From assembly GCF_040939455.1 (NCBI RefSeq), contig NC_134117.1, positions 61,402,501 to 61,466,500 of the forward strand: 64,000 bases of DNA, given 5' to 3'. Position 1 is the stretch's first letter. Each line of letters begins with the position of its first letter. This document shows, in pieces, positions 49,260 through 60,167 of the stretch. The notes beneath the pieces were generated by a model. It ran no database searches and was not told the origin of the DNA. It saw only the letters and a program-made list of their open reading frames with translations. Position numbers and translations under genes: made by a program. Source of the stretch: Microcebus murinus (taxonomy: Eukaryota > Chordata > Mammalia > Primates > Cheirogaleidae).

Positions 49260-49800
49260 AGTGACAGGAAGCACCAAAAGCGGGTAAGGATAGGGTTCAG
49301 GGCATCTTGCCCGGTCAGGGGCTCACAGCTGGGAGAAGCTGCTGGAAACAAAGAGTCAGAAGACGCCCCCAGGGGATCTCCAAGCTCGTCCAGTCTCCAA
49401 GAGGAGCTTTCAGGATCTTGGTTACAAGAGAACCTCCCGACCCACGCAAGTTGCAGCCTCACATAGGGAGCTACTTGGAGAGTTTCAGAGACGTTGTTCC
49501 AGAAAGGGAAGCCACGCAGACCCCACAGGCGTCCAAGCCTGGAGCAGCTTGAGCCAGGCGCCATATTCTGAGAGCCAAACGCCAGGCGGCCCGGCAAGCC
49601 TGCGCGCAGCCCCGAGGAGGGATGGAGAAGCCCGACACTGCCACGCGCCCCTGAGAGGGTCCCCACCGCCGTGCTGGGGGCTGCTGTTGAGCCCGAGATG
49701 TGAGAAGACAGCACTTTCCGTAGTGTCTCACCATGCTGCCGGCTGAGGTGAGGCCCCACCCCTTCGGGCCACAGGTCAAGGCGCCGTTTTGAGACTTTGA
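49260..49800. other. isolated CpG-rich stretch, CpG-island-like
   Basis: About 500 bp that is rich in CpG compared with the AT-rich surroundings (for example GGCAAGCCTGCGCGCAGCCC). Open frames run on both strands (169 and 129 codons on minus), but I recognise no protein. It could be a displaced promoter island or part of an old LTR. Confidence 0.4.
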
Positions 49801-50094
49801 CACTGGGCGGTGCCGTCGTGTATAATTTTTTACAAAGTTGCTGAGAATTCTGCCTTCCACAATCTTACCAGGTCTATTGGCTAGTTAGAGTTGGTAGTAT
49901 GTCAAAACTGTATTCCTTTTTTTAAAAGTTCATGTCTTTCGACCTAGAGGAGTAATTTGCATCTTATTTTGAGTAAATTGGTATTCTATATTCGTAAACA
50001 CATTGCATGTAGAAAATAGATTAGTATTACCTATAGCACTTTTTAAAAAAGGGTCAAATGTATATATGCTTAAAATACAGACTACTTTTTTCCA

Positions 50095-50990
50095 GTTGTT
50101 TTCTTAATTGAAGTATGATTGATAAATTTTGCATATATTAAAGGGATACAAGATGGTATTTTGATATAAGTATTGCGTGTGGAATGATTCATACAATTAA
50201 GCTCAAGCTATTTATCTGTCACCTGACGTCATTTTTCACCTTGTGGTGAAAACACTTAAAATCTACATTAGAAAATTGTGTTACAATACCTTATTATTAT
50301 TTAAAGTTACTATTCTTTCCATTAGAGCTCTAGAACTTAACTACATATGATAAATGAAAGGTTTCTTTTTTTTCTCTATGTAATTTCTTTTACTAATAAC
50401 TGAAAGTTTCTACCCTTTGACCAGCATCTCCTCATTTTCCACATCCCACCTCTTACAACTACCACTCTGTCCAGGTTTCACTATTTTAGGTTGCATACAC
50501 AAGCAATATGCAGTAATTATTTGTGTCTGGCTTCTTTCACTTAGCACAATGTTCTCTAACATCTTCATAGTTCTTCAACATTGTCACAAATGGCAGGATT
50601 TTCTTCTTAAGATTTTCTTGTTAAAGGCCAAATGATATTCCATTGTGTGTATATATACTCCATAGTCTTTATCCATTCATCTACCAGTGGACAGTTGGGT
50701 TGTTTCCATATCTTAGCTATTGTGAATAATGATGCAGTGAACATGGGAGCGCACATATTTCTTGAGATACTGATTTCTTTTCCTTCAGGTATGTACCCAG
50801 AAGTGGTATTGCTGGATCATTTAATGTAGTTCTGTTTTTAACTTTCGAGGAAGCTCCATACTGTTTTCCATAATGGCTGTACCAATTTACATTCCTATCA
50901 ACAGCAAACAGGTTCCCTTTTCTTCACATCTTTGCAAACACTTACATGTTTTATAATAGCCAATATAACGGGTGTGAATATCCCATTTGT
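50095..50990 (-). repeat. L1 3' fragment, antisense
   Basis: From TTGAAGTATGATTGATAAAT, through GTATTGCTGGATCATTTAAT, to TCCCATTTGTACTTT. Typical antisense L1 3' order. Confidence 0.88.
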
Positions 50991-50999
50991 ACTTTAAAA

Positions 51000-51910
51000 G
51001 AATATTTATGCTACTGCTGTTAGGTAGAGTGTTTTGGATGTGTCTATTAGATCTAGTTGGTCTATTACATAAGGCCTCTTTTTCCTTCTGATTCTTCTGT
51101 CCATTGCTGAGAATTGAGGCATTGGCATCTCCAACTATTATTTCTGTCTTTTTTAAATATTAGATGCTCGATGTATTGTCTTTCTTTTTTTTAAATAGTA
51201 GTTACCCAACTACTATTATAAAGCTGTTTCTCCTTTCAATTTTGTCAGTTTTTGCTTCATATATTTCAGTGGTATGCTAGGTGTGTAGATGTTTATAATT
51301 ATCATATCTTACTGTTGTATTGAAGCTTTTATTAACATATAACGTCTTTTGTCCCCTGTAACCTTTTTTTGATTTAAAGTCTATTTTGTCTGATATTACT
51401 AGATTTTACTAAAGAGAAAACAACCAAAATATGTTTTGAAAAACTTGTGTATTTGTTCTTAGTCTTAAATTTTCTAAGCAGAATCTTTTTCTAAGTTGTG
51501 ATAAAATATACATAACATAGTTACTATAGACTTCTCGGCTGTCTTTTGATTAACTATTTGTATGGAATATCTTTTTCCATCCTTTTACTTTTAATCTGTT
51601 TGTGTCTTTGGATCAAAAGAGAATCTTTTGTAGACAGCATACAGTTGGATCACTTTTATCCATTCTTCATTCTTCCAATCTCTATCTTGATTGGTGAGTT
51701 TCATTTATATTAAAGTAAGTATGAGAAATTTCTGTCATATTGCTATTTTCTATATTCCTTACTGCTTTTTTGTCCCTCATTTCCTACAATGCTGTCTTTC
51801 GTGTTTAGTGTTTTTTTGTAGTGAAACATTAAATTCCTATTCCTTTTGTGTATATTCTATAACTATTTTCTTTATAGTAACCATAAGGATTACTTTTATT
51901 AGTAATGTCC
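51000..51910 (-). repeat. L1 ORF2-side fragment, antisense
   Basis: TGGATGTGTCTATTAGATCT, then CTTTTGTCCCCTGTAACC, then CTTTTGTAGACAGCATACAG is antisense L1 ORF2 text; the order is partly disturbed. Confidence 0.7.
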
Positions 51911-51914
51911 TAAA

Positions 51915-52330
51915 GCTATAGCACAGTGGAGGATAAAGCAACTCCATCTTGGATGCTAATCTGCCATGTTGACTTATGATTAACTCCTGTTCCAGCAATG
52001 TCTTTAAGATTTCTGCTTTATCTACTGTTACCATAAATCCTCTTAGGATAACTTTGACCATAAATCCTGCCCTTAGGCAGATTCATATAGCATTCTTGCT
52101 TACCCTGAGGGGTCAACTTCAATTGTCCCACGCATTCTTTCGCCATGGTATATAAGCCCTGGGTCCTTGGTGGGTAATGGCTCAGGGATCCACCATCTTG
52201 TCTTGCTGCTACCGGGAACGTGGCTTCTGTTGGTGAGTCCCTATTAAATGTTTCTGAGAAAATGTATTTGTCAGCCTCTTTCTTTGGCCTCAGCTTCCTT
52301 GGACTTTGAGGGTAGGTTTGCATAGACCTT
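51915..52330 (+). repeat. solo LTR, class I ERV-like
   Basis: GATAAAGCAACTCCATCTTG near the start, a GGTATATAAGCCC TATA region at about 52147, then CCCTATTAAATGTTTCTGAG as polyadenylation region. Sense orientation. Confidence 0.6.
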
Positions 52331-52358
52331 ACCACAAGACACACTCTAAATTTATACC

Positions 52359-52696
52359 TTTTTTTTTTTTTTTTTTTTTTTTAGACAGAGTTTACTTTGT
52401 TGCCCGGGCTAGAGCTAGCCCTAGCATCAGCCTAGTTCACAGCAACATCAAATTCCTGGGCTCAAGCAATCCTGCTGCCTCAGCGTCCCAAGTAGCTGGG
52501 ACTACAGGCATGTGCCACCATGCCCGGCTAATTTTTTCTATGTATATATTAGTTGTCTAATTAATTTGTTTCTATTTATAGTAGAGACGGGGTCTTGGTC
52601 TTGCTCAGGCTGGTTTCAAACACTTGACCTCGAACAGTCTGCCCGTCTCTGCCTCCCAGAGTGCTAGGATTACAGGCTTGAGCCACTGTGCCAGGC
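52359..52696 (-). repeat. AluL-type Alu
   Basis: Antisense Alu between AAATTTATACCT duplications, with the AATTAATTTGTTTCTATTTA linker. Confidence 0.94.
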
Positions 52697-52729
52697 CAAA
52701 ATTTATACCTGTTTAACTTCAGTAACACC

Positions 52730-52890
52730 ATAGCTGGGCGTGGTGGCACGTGCCTGTAATCCCAGCTACTAGGGAAGCTAAGGTAGGAGGATTGCTGGAG
52801 ACCAGGAATTTGATGTTACAGTTACCTGTGATTGGGCCACGGCACTATAGTCTGGGCAACACAGCCAAGTCCCTGTCTCAAAAAAAAAAT
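52730..52890 (+). repeat. Alu fragment
   Basis: Sense right-arm-like monomer from GCTGGGCGTGGTGGCACGTG to a CTGTCTCAAAAA tail. Confidence 0.88.
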
Positions 52891-52899
52891 TTTTTTTAA

Positions 52900-53930
<1,031 letters not shown>

Positions 53931-53932
53931 AG

Positions 53933-53950
53933 TGGTGCCGAAACCCGGGA
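53933..53950 (+). promoter_or_regulatory. primer binding site, tRNA-Phe type
   Basis: TGGTGCCGAAACCCGGGA begins 2 bases after the LTR and is complementary to the 3' end of tRNA-Phe, including CCA. Intracisternal A particles also use tRNA-Phe. Confidence 0.88.
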
Positions 53951-53989
53951 CTTGAAACAACTTTGAGGCACCAGCGGAGACGACCTCGA

Positions 53990-53998
53990 CAGAGGTGA
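53990..53998 (+). promoter_or_regulatory. leader splice donor of the ERV
   Basis: ACAGAG-GTGAGT, a near-perfect donor between the primer site and the first ATG, as expected for subgenomic env RNA. Confidence 0.6.
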
Positions 53999-54013
53999 GT
54001 TCAGAACTGACGT

Positions 54014-54829
54014 GTGGGACGGCCAAAACTCCCCTGCTTCCAAAAAATGGGTAATATTCTGCTGCGGCACTTTTTGTGGCCTATTATCATGAAATGCCTG
54101 TATGATGAGACTTCAGGCCCGCGCGTAGCAGCTAGCCAAAGTGCACTGAGTGACTTGCAAGAAGCAAGCTCAGAGAGAAGCAGTAAGGGAGGTACCGCGG
54201 TAAAAGGTGGAAAAAAGGAATATAGAGCTCAAAAAAGGAAAATGCAGGGAGGGAAAGTGCAGCCCGACCTGAAAAGGGAGAAAGAAAGAAGAAAGGGGAG
54301 AGAAAGAAAGGAGAAAAAGGGAGAGAAAGAAAGGAGAAAAAGGGAGAGAAAGAAGGAGAAAAAGGGAGAGAAAGAAGAAAGGAGAAAAAGGGAGAGAAAG
54401 AAGAAAGGAGAAAAGGGAGAGAAAGAAGAAAGGAGAAAAGGGAGAGAAAGAAGAAAGGAGAAAAGGGAGAGAAAGAAGAAAGGAGAAAAGGGAGAGAAAG
54501 AAGAAAGGAGAAAAGGGAGAGGTAGAAGAAAAGGGAGAGGTAGAAGAAAAGGGAGAGGTAGAAATGTAAAGGTACCAAAAATAAAAATGACAAAGGAAAG
54601 GACAGGACAGAAGACAGAGGAGTTTCGCCGGAAGCATGCGAGAAGCAGAGAGAGGCCCGCGCGGCTGCGTGCTCCTCGGGCAGAGGCGCCCGCCTTTTCT
54701 CCGCGCGGCGTGTGCGGGACACGGGGTGACGGAGACGCAGCCCCGCAAGGGACGCCGTCCAGAGAGGAAGCTGGCCTACTTGCTCTGTTGCCTGGACTAA
54801 AGTGGTGTGGCCTCAGCCTAGCTCTATGA
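54014..54829 (+). CDS. ERV open frame: gag-start-like, then Lys/Arg/Glu repeat
   Basis: An uninterrupted 271-codon frame. A second ATG in frame at 54047 gives Met-Gly-Asn, a Gag-like start that could accept myristate. About 70 residues on, the frame enters a tandem stretch of Lys, Arg, Glu and Gly from the purine repeat (roughly residues 88-190), then an Arg-rich tail. No capsid, zinc-knuckle, protease or polymerase motif is visible. It may simply be open because GA-only DNA contains few stop codons; expression is unknown. Confidence 0.45.
   Translation: MGRPKLPCFQKMGNILLRHFLWPIIMKCLYDETSGPRVAASQSALSDLQEASSERSSKGGTAVKGGKKEYRAQKRKMQGGKVQPDLKREKERRKGRERKEKKGEKERRKRERKKEKKGEKEERRKRERKKKGEKGEKEERRKGRERRKEKRERKKKGEKGEKEERRKGRGRRKGRGRRKGRGRNVKVPKIKMTKERTGQKTEEFRRKHARSRERPARLRAPRAEAPAFSPRGVCGTRGDGDAAPQGTPSREEAGLLALLPGLKWCGLSLAL
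54275..54570 (+). repeat. purine-only tandem repeat inside the ERV
   Basis: Almost all G and A for about 290 bp. A unit of about 25 bp, such as GAAAGAAGAAAGGAGAAAAG, repeats first irregularly and then regularly; the last units shorten to AGAAAAGGGAGAGGT. It sits where gag-pol would be. Confidence 0.93.
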
Positions 54830-54849
54830 CTCTGTTTAGATCTCGCAGA

Positions 54850-55416
54850 GATTTTGGGATCACAGCTGCGATTCATACTGCTCAGGCTCTCAACAATCTA
54901 TCTGCTGGAGTAGCCGTAGCCCTCGACACTCAAGCCTGAATCAGCGAGTGGATTTAGTACAGGACCAGGTGGACACTCTTTGGCAGTTTGCGCAGCTGGG
55001 TTGTGAGTGGAGAATGACCGGCCTCTGTGTCACTTCTGTGCTCTGAGAACTTTACCTTTGCCGCTAATCTTTCTAAACAGCTGTCTAGGCATCTAACAGG
55101 CAACTGGTCTGAACAGTTTGATTCCTCACTCAGAGACCTGAGACTGGCCATCATGCACGTGAACTCCACTCGTGTGGATCTGAGCCTTGCCACAGGACTG
55201 ACAGCATGGATTCAACAAGCCACCCATCATCTGAAGGAATGGTCCGGTCTTGCAGCCGTGGCCGTTTTGCTGATCGTTGCGGCTGTTGGCGGACTGTGGT
55301 GCATCTGTAGGCTGCAGGCCCAGAGACAGAGGGACCATGTGGTATTGGCACAGGCATTTGCTGCGCTTGAACTGGGACAGTCTACACAGGTGTGGTTGAC
55401 CATGCTTAAGGGTTAG
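54850..55416 (+). pseudogene. remnant of retroviral env transmembrane subunit, broken
   Basis: The 3' end of the ERV interior encodes the C-terminal part of an Env transmembrane subunit in pieces. The last open piece (55027-55416, 129 codons) shows an N-glycosylation motif, a long hydrophobic membrane-spanning segment at about residues 74-95 and a cytoplasmic tail. Upstream text lies in two other frames: a stop at 54937-54939, a frame change near 54940-54950, and another stop (55044-55046) with frame change. The surface subunit is missing. It cannot make a working envelope protein. Confidence 0.75.
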
Positions 55417-55618
55417 CCTAGGTTTGGGTTGCACCCGCTCCTACCCCCAGGCATTTGGCAGACATGGCCTTTGCACCAGAGAAGGCATGTCCTCAGTCCC
55501 ACAACCAGCCTTTGCACATCTCAGAGTTTTGCTCATTGCACGAGGTAAGGTGGTTGTTGTTGGGTAAGTGAGGCTCTGCATCCTTGCTAAACGGTTGCTC
55601 AGTTCTCATTTAATTAAT

Positions 55619-55632
55619 AAAATAGGGGGAGA
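55619..55632 (+). promoter_or_regulatory. polypurine tract of the ERV
   Basis: AATAGGGGGAGA directly before the 3' LTR, the plus-strand primer position in retroviruses. Confidence 0.85.
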
Positions 55633-55918
55633 TGTGGGGCGCGGTGGCAACGCCATTCCAAGATGGCGCCCGCTTCTTGGTCAAACCCTGTTGTTAGTCT
55701 GACAAACAATTGCTCAGCGCATGTGCAGAGTTTGTCTCCTCCCTTCCAAGTGCCTTATCCAATCAGACAATGCCCAGTGTACTTACTGCCTTTATAAGCA
55801 GCCGCCGAGAACGCCTCGGCGTCTTCCGTATCATGTAAGCCTAAAGGGAACCCCATTAAAGCACGGTCAGAAGAACTCCGGTTGCCGCGTCTTCCTTGCT
55901 GGCGAGGCGGGCGCGACA
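55633..55918 (+). repeat. 3' LTR of the ERV
   Basis: Same 286 bp as the 5' LTR with one transition (C at 55841). Confidence 0.95.
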
Positions 55919-55924
55919 ATGTGG

Positions 55925-56968
55925 TATTCCTGTTTAATTTCTTTAGGTTCGGCCAAAGTGTTTTCCAAAGTGGCTGCACCATTTGACATTGCTGTCAGCA
56001 ATAGATAAAGATTTCAATTTCTCCTCCTTATCAGTACTTACTATTATTGCCTATCTTTTTGATTGTAGCCATTGTAGTGGTTGTGAAGTGGCATCTTATT
56101 TTGCTTTTGATTTTCATTTCCCTAATGAGTAATAAGCAGACTTTTTTTGTGCTTATTAATCATTTGCATATGTTCTTTTGAAAAATATTCAAATGCTTTG
56201 CCCATTTTTAAATTAGGTAATTTATATTTTTTAAGATTTTTTTCTTTCAGCATATTATGGGGGTACAAATGTTTAGGTTACGTATATTGCTCCTGCCGCA
56301 CCCGAGGTAGAGCTTCAAGCGTGTCCATCCCCCAGATGGTGCAAATTGCACCCATTACATGTATATATACCCATCCCCTCTTCCCCCCTCCCATCTGCCT
56401 GTTACCCGATGAATGTTATTACTATATATGCACTTCAGTATGGATCAGTTAATACCAATTTGATAGTGAATACATGTGGTGCTTATTTTTCCATTCTTGG
56501 GATACTTCACTTAGTAGAATGGGCTCCAGCTCTATCCAGGATAGTAGAAGAGGTGGTAGATCACCATTGTTTTTTGTGGCTGAGTAGAACTCCATGGTAT
56601 ACATACACTACATTTTATTAATCCACTCGTGTATTGATGAGCACTTGAGTTGTTTCCACATCTTTGCAATTGTGAATTGTGCTGCTATCCACATTGGAGT
56701 GCAGCTGTCTTTTTTATAGAATGCCTTTGTTGTTTTGGGTAGATGCCCAGTAATGGAATTGCTGGATCAAATGGTAGTTCTACTTGTAGCTCTTTGAGGT
56801 ATCTCCGTATTGCTTTCCACAGAGGTTATACTAGTTTGCAGTCCCACCAGCAGTGTATGAGTGTTCCTATCTCTCCACATCCATGCCAACATTTATTATT
56901 TTGGGACTTTTTGATAAAGGCCATTCTCACTGGGGATAAGTGATACTTCATTGCGGTTTTGATGTTTA

Positions 56969-57000
<32 letters not shown>
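55925..57000 (-). repeat. L1 continuation and a second L1 3' end
   Basis: 55925-56215 continues the interrupted L1. From about 56220, a different antisense L1 3' end begins with ATTATGGGGGTACAAATGTT and runs through GGAATTGCTGGATCAAATGG; this type is common in lemur genomes. It ends at a CA then TA microsatellite (56972-57015). Confidence 0.8.
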
Positions 57001-57016
<16 letters not shown>

Positions 57017-57248
57017 TATTTATTTATTAATTTTGAGTACACTCTTAAAAAGCACAAAACTGAACTGATCCAGGAAGCAACAGTCTATTTTTGTTGGATC
57101 ATAAGAGTTGTTTATTCTGGATAGTTGACCCTTATATATAATTTACAAAATATTTTCTCCCAATGTGTGGGTTGGATTTTGTTTTCTTGATGGAATCTTT
57201 TGATGTACAGAACATTAAGATTTTTTCTACAAAACTTACGTATATGTA

Positions 57249-57252
<4 letters not shown>

Positions 57253-57298
<46 letters not shown>

Positions 57299-57903
57299 TT
57301 TTGAGACAAAGTCTCACTTTGTTGCCCAGGCTAGAGTGAGTGTCGTGGCGTCAGCAACCTCAAACTCCTGGGCTCAAGCAATCCTACTGCGTCAGCCTCC
57401 CAAATAGCTGGGACTACGGGCATGTGCCACCATGCCCGGCTAATTTTTTTCTATATATATTAGTTGGCCAATTAATTTCTTTCTATTTATAGTAGAGATG
57501 GGGGTCTCGCTGTTGCTCAGGCTGGTTTCGAACTCCTGACGTTGAGCAATCTACCTGCCTCGGCCTCCCAGAGTGCTAGGATTACAGGCGTGAGCCCCTA
57601 AGCCTGGCCATCATATATTTTGAGACAGTATCTCTTCTGTTTCCCAGACTAGAGTGCAGTGGTGTCATCATAGCTCCCTGCATCCTGAAATTCCTAGGCT
57701 CAAGTGATCCTCTTGCTTCAGCCTCCCAAGTAGCTGGGACTACAGGCACATGCCACCATGCCTGGCTAATTTTGTTGCATTTTTTTCTAGAGATGGGACC
57801 TTGCTATGTTACTAGGCTGGTCTCAAACTCTTGGCCTCAAGCAATCCTCCTGCCTGTGCCTTCCCAAAGTGCTGGGATTATAGATGTGAACCATTGTGCC
57901 TGA
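57253..57903 (-). repeat. AluL-type Alu followed by older Alu
   Basis: After a (TA)n and T run, an antisense AluL (to about 57609) has TATATATTAGTTGGCCAATT in its linker. A second antisense Alu, without that linker, spans 57612-57903. Confidence 0.93.
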
Positions 57904-57904
57904 C

Positions 57905-58690
57905 TTACAAAATATATATTTAATTGACACATAATTGTACATATTTATGGGGGACAGTGTGTTTTGATATGTGCATATAATATGCATAATCAAATTAGGG
58001 TTATTAACATGTCTATCACCTCAGACATTTATCATTGGTGGTGAGAACATTCAAATTCCTCTCCTGGCTATTTTGAAATACATATTACTGTGAACAGTAG
58101 TCACTCTTCAGAGCATTGGAACACTAGAACTTACTCCTCCTATTCAGCTGCAACATTTACCCATCGATCAACCTCCCCATCCACTCTGTGCCCCCTTCCC
58201 GTTAGCCTCTCGCAACCACTATTCTACTCTCTACTTGTATGAGATAACTTTTTGTGGCTCCACATATCAGTGAGGGCATGCAGCGTTTGTCTTTGTGTGC
58301 TTGCCTTATGTCACGTGACATAATGTCTTCCATGCTTATCTATGTTGCTGCAGATGACAGAATTTCATTTCTTTCTTTTTTTTTTTTGATAAATAGTATT
58401 CCATTGGGTGAATATACCACATTTTCTTTATCCATTCATCCATTGATTCCATATTTTGGGTATTGTGAGTGCTACAATAAACATGGTGTGCACATATCTC
58501 TTCAATGTACTGATTTTATTTCTTGTGGATATATTACCCAGTAGTAGGATTCCTGGATCATATGGTAGTTCTACTTTTAATTTTGATGTTTTTGAGGAAC
58601 CTCTATACTCTTGCTCCATAGTGGACTGTAGTAATTTACGTTCTTCACCAACAGCATACCAAACTGATGTTTCACTCCATGATATTCCTC
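57905..58690 (-). repeat. L1 3' fragment, antisense
   Basis: TTGACACATAATTGTACATA, GGGGGACAGTGTGTTTTGAT, then GGATTCCTGGATCATATGGT: antisense L1 3' order. A small T-rich tract lies at 58375-58387. Confidence 0.88.
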
Positions 58691-58768
58691 ATATTTGACT
58701 CTGGTTCCAGATCAAAATGGAGCTGAAAAATTCCTATCACCTAGTATTTCCTTGTTAAAAAATTGTGC

Positions 58769-58876
58769 TTTTTAGAGAGAGGGTCTCTCTCTGTTTCCCA
58801 GGGCTCAAGTGATCCTCCCACCTCGGCCTCCCAAAGTTCTGGGATTATAGGCATGAGCCACCATGTCCATGTCCGG
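58769..58876 (-). repeat. Alu fragment
   Basis: Antisense end piece with CTCGGCCTCCCAAAGTTCTG and GATTATAGGCATGAGCCACC. Confidence 0.85.
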
Positions 58877-58879
58877 CCA

Positions 58880-59350
58880 TTATTAATTTAGAGTATACGC
58901 CTTCTACTTAGGAAAAGAAAGCAAAGGGTAAGACAGCCTCAGCGGGCCCTTCAGGAGGTATTCCAGAAGGTCAGCATTGTTACCATAGGAGACTACAGCT
59001 CCATGTGTCACTGCCGCTGAAGACCTTCCAGTGGGACAAGATGTGGAGGTAGAAGACAGTGATATTGACAGTCCTGGCCCTGTGTAGGCCTAGACTAATG
59101 TGTGTGTTTGTGTCTTTGTTTTTAACAAAAAAGTTAAAAAAAAATTAAAAGCTTATAAAGAAAAAAAATTTTTGTATAACTGTACAAGGTGTGTTTTAAG
59201 CTAAGTGTTACTACAAAAGAGTAAAGTTTAAAAAGTTAAAGTTTATGAAGAAGTTACAGTAAGCCAAGGTTAATTAATTGAAGAAAGTTTCAAATTAGCC
59301 AAAGTGTACAGTATTTATAGAGTCTACAGTAGTGTACAGTAATGTCCTGT
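58880..59350. repeat. old interspersed repeat, family not assigned
   Basis: Text such as GTGTGTTTGTGTCTTTGTTT, GTTTTAAGCTAAGTGTTACT and CTACAGTAGTGTACAGTAAT belongs to a common old repeat. The element split across 6.95-7.74 kb looks like its opposite strand. Confidence 0.45.
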
Positions 59351-59719
59351 GTCAGGTTTCAGTGTGAAAATGTCAGTTCTTGGCATGCTCATGGCCAAAG
59401 AATGACCAGACAAGCCAAAGTTAGGCGAACATGAAAATGAGGTTTATTGAGGAGAGAAAGATAGGGTTATAGGGCAAGAGCAAAACACAGGTTTATAGAG
59501 CATGATACATACGCCATGGGTGACGACCAGACACATTGTCCCGCAAAGGAAGCGTTTGACACGGATTCCAAGTTGCCATCAGTCCCTCCAACATGGGACG
59601 AGACCAGCGCCAGGAAAGGTCCATCCTGGCACTGAAGGATAATCACATCCTAGACGCAGGATGATTGATCAGTGATGCTGGAAGACAAAGGTGTTAATCA
59701 AAAGGGAGACACAGGAAAG

Positions 59720-60167
59720 TTGTCAAACTCAAAATGGAGTCACATGTGTTAAACAAAAACAAAAAACCTGACAAATTGGGCTGAGGGAGCCTATGAATAG
59801 AGGGTTCTCCTGCTTGCATACGTAATCACAAAAACTATCACAAAAGTTTTCGCAAAAACCAGAAACTTGCACAAAGGCCACTGCAAAGCTTACACAAAAA
59901 ATACTTCTGCAAGAACGTCTGCCCAGCAACTGCCTGTTTAACACCACTTTGGTTTCACCCACGTTATTGATCTTTGTAGACAATAATAGTGAGCTCAAAC
60001 ATATCGGAAATCCTCCTCATTTTTACCCTAAAGACTACTTTATCTCCCTGAATTCGCGCATAGTTGACTATGGCATGCATATTCCCATTGTAATGCTCTA
60101 TTCCTGAATAAACAGTTTTCTTTTAGATAGCCTTTCTGTTTGTTATTTAGGTAGACTCATGTTACAA
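59720..60167 (+). repeat. solo LTR with 5-bp target duplication
   Basis: 448 bp starting TTGTCAAACTC and ending GTTACAA, flanked by GAAAG (59715-59719 and 60168-60172). GAATAAACAG near 60110 is a polyadenylation signal. Class I ERV-like. Confidence 0.65.

Noticed and set aside
54132..54876. Long minus-strand Leu/Phe/Ser-rich frames across the ERV
   Set aside because: These are the complement of the purine repeat; hydrophobicity comes from poly-pyrimidine codons, not from a membrane protein.
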